In this document: positions 57,893 to 64,000 of the stretch, piece after piece
How the letters are laid out: each line of letters starts with the position of its first letter
Numbering within the stretch: the first letter of the stretch is position 1
Source: Candidatus Sulfotelmatobacter sp.
GTDB lineage: Bacteria > Vulcanimicrobiota > Vulcanimicrobiia > Vulcanimicrobiales > Vulcanimicrobiaceae
Length of the DNA stretch: 64,000 nucleotides
NCBI GenBank assembly: GCA_035504415.1
Contig: DATJRY010000008.1
Coordinates: 1 to 64,000 of the forward strand
Reading direction: 5' to 3'
The notes under the pieces: generated by a model
Told to the model about the DNA's origin: nothing
Database searches by the model: none
Seen by the model: only the letters and a program-made list of their open reading frames with translations
Made by a program: the position numbers and the translations under genes

Positions 57893-58656
57893 CTCTCGAG
57901 AACAAGGTCTGTATCGTCACCGGCGCGTCGACCGGCATCGGTCGGGCCATCGCGACGAAATTCGTCAAGGAAGGCGCGAAGGTCGTCGTCGACTACGTCG
58001 GCAAGAGCGAGCCCGCGAACGAGCTGGTCGCCGCGCTCGCGATGATCGGTGGAGAGGCCATCGCCGTCGCCGCGGACGTCAGCGACGCGGACCAGGTGGC
58101 GATGCTCTTCGACGAGACGATCAAGACGTTCGGCGGCGTCGACGTTCTGGTCAACAACGCCGGCGTCGAGAAGAAGATGCCGTTCGTCGACACGCCCGAC
58201 GACGAGTGGGGGAAGGTCATCGCCATCAACCTCACCGGACCGTTTCTGTGCAGCCGGCGCGCGGCCAAGCAGATGATCGCTCAGGGCCGTGGCGGCCGCA
58301 TCATCAACATCTCGTCCGTTCACGAAGATCTGGCCATGCCGACCAACGCGCCGTACTGCGCCGCCAAGGGCGGCCTGCGGATGCTCATGCGCACCATCGC
58401 GGTCGAACTGGCTCCTCATGACATTCTCGTCAACAACGTCGCGCCGGGCGCGGTCGACACCCCCATGGATGCCAACCTGAAGACCGACCCGAAAGAGATG
58501 AACCAATTGCTGGCCGAGATCCCGCTCAAACGCATGGGGCGCCCCGACGAAGTCGCCGAGCTGTGCGCGTTCTTGGCCTCGAGCGCCGCGTCGTACTCGA
58601 CCGGCTCCACCTTTTTCGTCGACGGGGGCCTGATCCGGCACAGCGGGTCGCTGTGA
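57889..58656 (+). CDS. Short-chain dehydrogenase (glucose 1-dehydrogenase-like)
   Basis: 255 residues, ATG 57889. Classical SDR: cofactor motif GASTGIGRAIA, NNAG, catalytic Ser in INISSVHED and YCAAK for the Tyr-x3-Lys pair, C-terminal GSTFFVDGG. Most like glucose 1-dehydrogenases by overall wording (FLCSRRAAKQMIAQG). Oxidises a sugar using NAD(P)+. Co-translated with NDH-2 before and the glycosidase after. Confidence 0.88.
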   Translation: MTLENKVCIVTGASTGIGRAIATKFVKEGAKVVVDYVGKSEPANELVAALAMIGGEAIAVAADVSDADQVAMLFDETIKTFGGVDVLVNNAGVEKKMPFVDTPDDEWGKVIAINLTGPFLCSRRAAKQMIAQGRGGRIINISSVHEDLAMPTNAPYCAAKGGLRMLMRTIAVELAPHDILVNNVAPGAVDTPMDANLKTDPKEMNQLLAEIPLKRMGRPDEVAELCAFLASSAASYSTGSTFFVDGGLIRHSGSL

Positions 58657-61124
58657 CCGTGTCGACGGGTACGCCTGCACAGACGATCGGAACCGGCGAG
58701 GGAGTCGGCGCGTACGTCATCGCCGACGATCAGATGGCGGCCGGCAGTACGCTCGGCGGCCCGAATCTGTGCATGACGATCAAAGCGAGCGGGGCGATCG
58801 AGAAGCTGTATTCGATCGATGCCGGCGAGGTCTTCTTCGGGACCGTCGTGCTGCACTTCTGGGACACCGTTACGCGGGCGAAGCTCGTCCCGCGGCGCGG
58901 AACGTTCATCATCCATCCCGGGCACCAGGAGCACGAGTACGAGCTTCCCAATCACGTCAGCGTTCACGAGAACCTCTTCGCGCTCAACGGCGCTCTGCGC
59001 GACGGCGAGACCGGACCCGCCGCAGCGTATTACTGGGTCGAATTCACCAACGACGGGCCGGACCTGGCGACCTTCAGCACGTACGCGATCTGTCAACTGC
59101 GCGGCCACACCGGGCACGACGTCGTCGCCGCCTACGACGAAGCGCGTCACGCCATCGTCGCGTGGAACGCCGGCAATCCCAATTGGGTTCGGCTCTTCGG
59201 CCTCTCGCAGCCGCCCCGCGGGTACGAGACGACCGCCGATCACGATAAGGGCATGTCGTTTCGCTGCCCCAAGCCGCTGTCCGGTACGGTCGACACGGCC
59301 GCCGGTCAGGACGTCCTGGGCATCTTCGAGCTGGAGCATACGCTGCAAGCCGGCGAGTCGACCGGCTTCTTCTACAAGTTCGCGCTTTCGGTGGACGGCC
59401 GCGCCGCCGCCGAGCGTGCGTACGACGCCGCTCCGCCCGCGGCGGAGGCGCTCGAGCGTACCCGGCAACACTTCGCCGCCGTGTTGGGCCGTTCGATGTT
59501 GATCACCCCGGACGCCGAGCTCAACCGTGGGGTGTCGTGGGCCAAAGCGAACATGCTGCGCACGATCTCGAAGTCACCGACGGGGTGGTCGTTCGTGAAC
59601 GATCCGACGCGTTCCAACAACAGCGTGGGCCGCGATACGGCATGGTTCGGGTACGGCGCGGACTACGTCATGCCCGAGATCTCGCGGGACGCCTTGCTCG
59701 CCTACGTCGACGTGCAAGAACCGTCGGGGATGATCGTCGAGTACTACGACATCCGCAATCGCAAAGCCGAGGATTACGGCCTCAACATCAACGACAATAC
59801 CCCGTTGATCGTCTTGGCGCTGCTGCACCACTATCACGCGACCGGTGACCGAGCGTTCTTGGAGCGGGTGTACGATGCGGCAGCCCGTGCCGCGCGCTAT
59901 ATTCTCTCGCAGCGCGACGAGCGTGGGCTGGTCTGGTGCACCTCGACCAAGACCTCCGATTGGGGCATCATCGGCTGGCGCAACGTGATTCAAAACTACC
60001 GTCTTTCCGGCGCGACGACGGAAGTCAATTCCGAGTGCTACGCTGCGTTGGACGCGGTGGCGACGATGGCGGCGCTGATGGGAAAAGCGACCGACGCGAC
60101 CGAGTTCGCGGCGCACGCGGTCGACTTGCGGAACGCGATCAACGCGCATCTGCGGAACCCGGAGAACGAGCTCTATTACCTCAACATCGACGTCGATGGG
60201 CACGCTCGCAGCGACATCACCTGCGACCTCGTCTTTCCCGTGATCTTCGGTGTTGCCGACGACGAGATGGCCGCCCGCGTCGTCAGCCGCCTCAGCGCCC
60301 AGGATTTCTGGACCGATGCCGGCATCCGGACCGTGCCGCGCGATGCGCCGAACTACGGCGGCACGCACGGGTACGGTTTGCTCGGCGGCGTTTGGGTCGG
60401 CGCGACCTTCTGGTTCGCGTTCGCCGCCGCACGATTCAACGCGGACCTCATGTCGAAGTCGTTGGCCGATAGTTTCGCGCACTATGCCAGCAACCCGCGC
60501 AAGAACAACACCGTGCCGGGGCAATTCTCGGAGTGGCTGCACGGCGAGACGCTGGTGAACCAAGGAATGATGCTCTCGCCGTGGTTCCCCCCGCGCTATC
60601 TGTGGGCGGCGATCGAGGGCGTCGCCGGGCTGGACATCGCGACGGATCCACCTGGGCTCACGCCGCGCATGGCACCCGGGTGGAAGTGGTATGCGATGCG
60701 GAATCTGCCGTTTCGCGGTCGCTCGCTCACCTGGTTCGCGGCGAGGACGCCGGAGCTCTCGCTGTACTCGAACACACCGTTTGCCCAGCAGCCGGCCGAG
60801 ACGTATACCGAGGACATCTCGCACCTCATTCGTCTGAGCGGCGGTGCGGTCGTTGCGGTCGGATTGCGCCGGCCTGACGGATTCGTGGCGCTGATCGGCA
60901 ACGCGACCGCGCACACGGTGGCGGCGGCCCTTCGCATCGTCGATCCGCAACTCCGCGGGACCTATGCGATCCGCGTGTACAACAGCTTGCGCAATGCCTG
61001 GACCGAGGGTCAATCGGTCACGGCGGAAAAGTTGCGGGACGGGGTGCCGTTCGAGCTCGAAGGTCAAGGCTTCTGCGTGGTCGAGTTCCGCCCCGGGAGC
61101 CCGGACCGTACCGAGTGTCCCTGA
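58653..61124 (+). CDS. Glycoside hydrolase with (alpha/alpha)6 barrel, amylo-1,6-glucosidase/GH15-like
   Basis: 823 residues from GTG 58653 (GTGA overlap). N-terminal beta-sandwich (about 1-270: GTFIIHPGHQEHEYELPNHV), catalytic six-hairpin barrel (about 300-690: WAKANMLRTISKSPTGWSFV, RDTAWFGYGADYV, LGGVWVGATFWFAF, SEWLHGETL) and a C-terminal beta domain. GRDTAWFGYG and SEWLHGE hold likely acid/base residues, a pattern seen in GH15/GH63/GH116-like enzymes. No signal peptide. Would free sugar for the SDR/NDH-2 genes ahead of it. Exact GH family not assigned. Confidence 0.8.
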   Translation: MTVSTGTPAQTIGTGEGVGAYVIADDQMAAGSTLGGPNLCMTIKASGAIEKLYSIDAGEVFFGTVVLHFWDTVTRAKLVPRRGTFIIHPGHQEHEYELPNHVSVHENLFALNGALRDGETGPAAAYYWVEFTNDGPDLATFSTYAICQLRGHTGHDVVAAYDEARHAIVAWNAGNPNWVRLFGLSQPPRGYETTADHDKGMSFRCPKPLSGTVDTAAGQDVLGIFELEHTLQAGESTGFFYKFALSVDGRAAAERAYDAAPPAAEALERTRQHFAAVLGRSMLITPDAELNRGVSWAKANMLRTISKSPTGWSFVNDPTRSNNSVGRDTAWFGYGADYVMPEISRDALLAYVDVQEPSGMIVEYYDIRNRKAEDYGLNINDNTPLIVLALLHHYHATGDRAFLERVYDAAARAARYILSQRDERGLVWCTSTKTSDWGIIGWRNVIQNYRLSGATTEVNSECYAALDAVATMAALMGKATDATEFAAHAVDLRNAINAHLRNPENELYYLNIDVDGHARSDITCDLVFPVIFGVADDEMAARVVSRLSAQDFWTDAGIRTVPRDAPNYGGTHGYGLLGGVWVGATFWFAFAAARFNADLMSKSLADSFAHYASNPRKNNTVPGQFSEWLHGETLVNQGMMLSPWFPPRYLWAAIEGVAGLDIATDPPGLTPRMAPGWKWYAMRNLPFRGRSLTWFAARTPELSLYSNTPFAQQPAETYTEDISHLIRLSGGAVVAVGLRRPDGFVALIGNATAHTVAAALRIVDPQLRGTYAIRVYNSLRNAWTEGQSVTAEKLRDGVPFELEGQGFCVVEFRPGSPDRTECP

Positions 61125-61175
61125 CGTGTTCCGCTTGTCGGTGCCTTCGGCATGGACACCGAGGTGCCGATTACG

Positions 61176-62189
61176 TCACGGTTCCGGAGGAAGCGCGACG
61201 GAGGTCACGCGCTGGATCTGGGAGACGTCCACGACGAGACGGAAGCGCTGGCCGGTTGCCCGCTGCGCGAAAGCCTCCAGCAAAGAAACCTGGTGTGCGG
61301 TGGGCAACTGCCTCGACCGGATCAATAGCGTCGCGGTCGGCGGTCGTGAAAGCCAGTCGAAGTCGCTCGATACCAGCGTGGCTTGACGAAAGGTAACGGT
61401 TTGAGTCGTCAACGCGCGTCGTAAGGCGCCTTCGAGCGCTGTTTGTCGAACCAGCGCCTGAAGGCTGAACGCGAGAGGGACGACGACGAGAGCCGTCAGA
61501 CCGCCCGCCCACGCCAACGCCGAACCGGCTCGTCGCCGCGCGTAGCGACCCACCAAGAAGACGCACATGCTCGCAAGCGTGATGCCCAGCAGGTTGGTCA
61601 CGAAAAGAAGAAGCGCACCGCCGCTGACCTCCCAGTCGGCCGCTGCCGCGCCGATACCGACAACGCAGAGCGGCGGCATCAGAGCGACCGCGATCGCCGT
61701 CCCCGCGATGGCACTGGTAACCGATGAACGAATACGCGCGAAGGCACCCACCGCACCCGCGGTGAGGGCGATGCCGAGGTCCAAGAGATTGGGTCGAGCG
61801 CGTGAAAGAATCTCACTGCCGAACTCGGAGAGCCCGACCGCTCGCGCCAGCAGCGCGGAGAGCACGACGGCAAGTGCAATGCCGACCGCAAGAGTGATCA
61901 AACTGCGCCAAAACATCGCCGCGGCGCCGTCGAGCGCGGAAAACGCTGCGGCTTGAATCGCCGGCATGAGCGGCGCGATGATCATCGCACCGATAATGAC
62001 TGCTACGCTGTTCTCGAGAAGGCCGAGCGTGGCGATCGCGCACGAGGCGAGTATCAGCACGACGAAGTTGAGGTTCAGGCGGGAATCGGCTGTGAGCAGG
62101 CCCGCCATCTCGGCGCGATCCACATGGTCGGACGGGTTGCTTTCACCGAAGGCTTGCCGCCACCACGGCGCGAGTTGCCGGATGCTCAT
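61176..62189 (-). CDS. DUF389 membrane protein
   Basis: 337 residues from ATG 62189, overlapping the stop of the toroid gene. Core DUF389/TIGR00341 block: SVAVIIGAMIIAPLMPAIQA, AVGAFARIRSSVTSAIAGTA, VALMPPLCVVGIG and NLLGITLASMCVFLVG, with six or so membrane helices; a soluble C-terminal end (VVDVSQIQRVTSVALPP). Inner membrane, function unproven. Upstream convergent gene end is 51 bases away. Confidence 0.88.
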   Translation of the reverse strand: MSIRQLAPWWRQAFGESNPSDHVDRAEMAGLLTADSRLNLNFVVLILASCAIATLGLLENSVAVIIGAMIIAPLMPAIQAAAFSALDGAAAMFWRSLITLAVGIALAVVLSALLARAVGLSEFGSEILSRARPNLLDLGIALTAGAVGAFARIRSSVTSAIAGTAIAVALMPPLCVVGIGAAAADWEVSGGALLLFVTNLLGITLASMCVFLVGRYARRRAGSALAWAGGLTALVVVPLAFSLQALVRQTALEGALRRALTTQTVTFRQATLVSSDFDWLSRPPTATLLIRSRQLPTAHQVSLLEAFAQRATGQRFRLVVDVSQIQRVTSVALPPEP

Positions 62190-63136
62190 GGGCGAACGGA
62201 GGCGACGACCCGCAGCGCTCGAAGCGTGTTCCAACGGCTCGGGTCGCCGGGTGATTCGCCGATCGGGACCGCGAGCGCTTCGGCGTGCGCGCGCTCGAGC
62301 TGCCAGCGTCCGTCGGCGCGCCGCTTGCTCTCGACACGGCTCACCGCTTCGCTCATGCGCGGGTCGGCTTGCGACCCCGAGCCGCGAAAATAATCGAGCG
62401 CGCGCAGTACGTCATAGCGATAGCGGGGTGGGAACGCGAGCTCGAGGAATGCCGGATCGACGACCTCGCCGGTCGAGCGCCGCCGGAAGAGGCGGCGCTC
62501 GAGGAGATACTCCTCGCCGCGGCGGCGGGCGGCCGCGATCTCCGGCGCGCCGCCGACGGCGCGCTCGTAATCGAGCAGTCCTTCGAGCACGCAGATCGTG
62601 GTGTGGAACGACGAGCACGTGCTCGGTGGCGCTTCGCAGTTCCAACCGCCGTCGGCGAGCTGGTCGCCGAGGAGACGCTGAACGAGGCTCTTCGTCGGGC
62701 GCCCGAAGTACGCGCCGAGCGCGAGCACGCCGCCGTTGATGCACGGTTCGACTTCGCCGGCGAAGTACGGGTTCACGCCGGGCTCGAGCGGTCCCAACTC
62801 CCAGTAACCGCTCCGGTTGTCCCACCCCAGCGTCCCGTCGAGGCGGGCGATGGCGGACGCGACGGCTGGGTCCGCCGGATCGGCGCCGGTTGCGCGCAGC
62901 AGCTGCAGCGTGAAGAGCGTCGGCAGCCACGTGGAGCCGGTCGACCGGCGCCACGCGCCGTCCGCGTGTTGGGCAGCGAGAATCGCGGCGCCGAGGCCTT
63001 CGCGCGGAACGCGGGCCCGCTCGGCCGCGATCTCCGCCGGCGAGGCATCGGTGAGGTCGCGCATCGCCTGCCAGCGGATGGCGGGATCGGCGTCGAGCAG
63101 CCACGCGACGGTGTCCACGCCGGTATCGTACGTCAC
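62186..63136 (-). CDS. Prenyltransferase/squalene-oxidase-repeat toroid protein
   Basis: 316 residues from GTG 63136; GTG 63118 is an alternative and would leave more room behind the dyad at 63142. Alpha-alpha repeats with QW-like turns: HADGAWRRSTGSTWLPTLFT, LGWDNRSGYWELGPLE, LADGGWNCEAPPS, KRRADGRWQLERA. No DxDD acid seen. Related in fold to the operon toroid at 15334 but not closely similar. It forms an operon with DUF389. Cyclase activity is not supported; unknown function. Confidence 0.8.
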   Translation of the reverse strand: MTYDTGVDTVAWLLDADPAIRWQAMRDLTDASPAEIAAERARVPREGLGAAILAAQHADGAWRRSTGSTWLPTLFTLQLLRATGADPADPAVASAIARLDGTLGWDNRSGYWELGPLEPGVNPYFAGEVEPCINGGVLALGAYFGRPTKSLVQRLLGDQLADGGWNCEAPPSTCSSFHTTICVLEGLLDYERAVGGAPEIAAARRRGEEYLLERRLFRRRSTGEVVDPAFLELAFPPRYRYDVLRALDYFRGSGSQADPRMSEAVSRVESKRRADGRWQLERAHAEALAVPIGESPGDPSRWNTLRALRVVASVRP

Positions 63137-63141
63137 GGCCG

Positions 63142-63155
63142 GTAAGCATCCTTAC
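63142..63155. promoter_or_regulatory. GTAAG-N4-CTTAC dyad, site 4
   Basis: GTAAGCATCCTTAC, preceded by GG. It sits in the 54-base divergent gap: 35 bases upstream of the secreted-protein gene at 63191 and 5 bases from the putative GTG of the toroid gene. Confidence 0.62.
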
Positions 63156-63190
63156 CGCGCCGAGCGGTCGGGGGGCGGTACGGTGGCGGC

Positions 63191-64000
63191 ATGTGGAAGC
63201 ATTTTCCCGTTGCCCTCGCGAGCTTACTCGCGAGCCTCCCGTCGGTCGCGGTCGCCGCTGCGCCCACGGGGGCGATCCTGCCGAGCGTCCTGACCGTCGA
63301 CACGAAGGCACACACGGCCGTCCTGCCGGTGTACCGCGGGACCGCGCACGGCCAGGCCGTCTGGTACATCGTCACCGACGCCTCGGACGTTGCCACGGCA
63401 CGTCGGCTGCACGTCATCTTCTCGCCGGCCCTGGCGACGATCGGCGACGAAGCGACGCAGACCGCGACGCGCGCCGGCGGCCGGCTGGACTTCGCGGGTG
63501 CCCCGGACTTCGCGCCGACGCGCACCTACGTTGCCTCGGCCGGTGGCTTTCCGCCGACGTCCGCGACGCCGGGCGGCCTCGCCGACGCCGCCTACTCGCC
63601 GTTCGTGCGCGTCGCGGGCGAGCCGGGCGTCCTCAACGCACCGATCGTCGCCACTGGCGACGGCCCGTTCGACGTCACGCATCACGCGAACACCGAAGAC
63701 CGCGTGCTGGCGATCGACACGACGCGCATGACGGTCACGCTGACGCTGGCGCGCGGGTTCGTGAACGGAAAGCCCATGTACTACATCAGCACCGAAGCGT
63801 CGGATCCGGTCGCGGCGGCGGTCGAGCGCTCCACCTACGTTCCGCGGTTGGCGAAAGCGCACGCGAGCGCGACGATCCCGATCGGCGTGGTGGCGAACGG
63901 GCCGACGGCGCCTGCGTCGGCGCAGGGCCTGCGTTATCTCGCGCTCGACACGCCGCTCGATCGCGACGCGACGCTCGCGAACGCGCCGGAGATCAGCGCC
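63191..64000 (+). CDS. Secreted protein, paralogue of the 26982 gene (3' end outside window)
   Basis: ATG 63191; 270 codons before the window ends, no stop. Signal peptide ASLLASLPSVAVAAAP. Aligns block by block with the 26982 product: AVWYIVTDASDVATA, FAGAPDFAPTRTYV, GGFPPTSATPGG, YSPFVRVAGEPG, VATGDGPFDVTHHANTEDRV, YYISTEASDPVAAAVERSTY. The region TRMTVTLTLARGFVNGKPMYYIS corresponds too. The paired cysteines of the other paralogue are missing in the visible part. Same upstream dyad as its paralogue, so probably co-regulated. Function unknown. Confidence 0.8.
   Translation, partial: MWKHFPVALASLLASLPSVAVAAAPTGAILPSVLTVDTKAHTAVLPVYRGTAHGQAVWYIVTDASDVATARRLHVIFSPALATIGDEATQTATRAGGRLDFAGAPDFAPTRTYVASAGGFPPTSATPGGLADAAYSPFVRVAGEPGVLNAPIVATGDGPFDVTHHANTEDRVLAIDTTRMTVTLTLARGFVNGKPMYYISTEASDPVAAAVERSTYVPRLAKAHASATIPIGVVANGPTAPASAQGLRYLALDTPLDRDATLANAPEISA

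Noticed and set aside
61136-61160. Inverted repeat TCGGTG/CACCGA between the convergent glycosidase and DUF389 genes
   Set aside because: Six-bp stem with a 13-base loop and no T-run; too weak to call a terminator.

Overview
The window is high-GC DNA from a diderm bacterium: it has a TonB-dependent receptor, several lipobox lipoproteins and periplasmic copper and redox proteins. Genes are tightly packed, with many ATGA/GTGA overlaps and many GTG starts. The gene mix would fit Candidatus Eremiobacterota/Vulcanimicrobiota (WPS-2) or a similar under-sampled phylum, but this is a guess from gene style; there is no marker gene here that settles it.

Layout. 0-1.6 kb: end of metY and metX (methionine synthesis). 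1.6-11.3 kb: a probable peptidoglycan-peptide / D-glutamate scavenging locus (serine hydrolase, TonB receptor, DgcN/DgcA pair, XRE-cupin regulator, peptide-binding lipoprotein). 11.3-12.7 kb: homoserine dehydrogenase behind a clear threonine attenuator (leader peptide, antiterminator, terminator). 13.6-24.1 kb: one long, overlapping operon that looks like an undescribed RiPP pathway. It has two 39-residue precursors ending in GYYCYGD(G/N), a radical SAM/SPASM enzyme, two JmjC-like and two PhyH-like oxygenases, two class I isoprenoid-synthase-fold proteins, an alpha-toroid protein and two helical unknowns. A convergent HMA-domain ABC exporter with a DUF5132 protein follows. 27-30 kb: secreted protein, cupredoxin, degenerate GGDEF protein, tRNA-Thr(CGT).

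30.27-38.83 kb is a genomic island in the tRNA-Thr gene, bounded by a 53-bp exact direct repeat of the tRNA 3' end. It carries a 1291-residue HTH + nuclease + P-loop NTPase protein (Avs-like architecture), an AbiE-type toxin-antitoxin pair with a near-leaderless promoter, and a DUF4209/HEPN-like protein, but no recognisable integrase. 38.9-43.9 kb holds an AraC regulator, a lipoprotein, a Kelch lipoprotein and a WD40 protein. 43.9-46.6 kb is a nickel/cobalt locus: NiCoT permease, COG0523 GTPase, WD40 protein and a divergent Fur-family gene with two Nur-type boxes between them. 46.6-48 kb encodes a secreted Met/His-rich peptide with a peroxiredoxin and a redoxin. 48.2-61.1 kb is sugar/sugar-acid oxidation (PanE-like reductase, enolase-superfamily dehydratase, GMC oxidoreductase with its small subunit, lactonase, TIM-barrel isomerase, DUF4432, NDH-2, SDR, glycosidase). 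61.2-64 kb: DUF389 membrane protein, a second toroid protein, and a paralogue of the 27-kb secreted protein cut by the window end.

A dyad GTAAG-N4-CTTAC occurs at four sites next to the two secreted-protein paralogues, the Met/His-rich peptide operon and the PanE-like gene, and may define a small regulon. The strongest candidate for a new system is the 13.6-24.1 kb RiPP operon; the island defence gene and the threonine attenuator come next.
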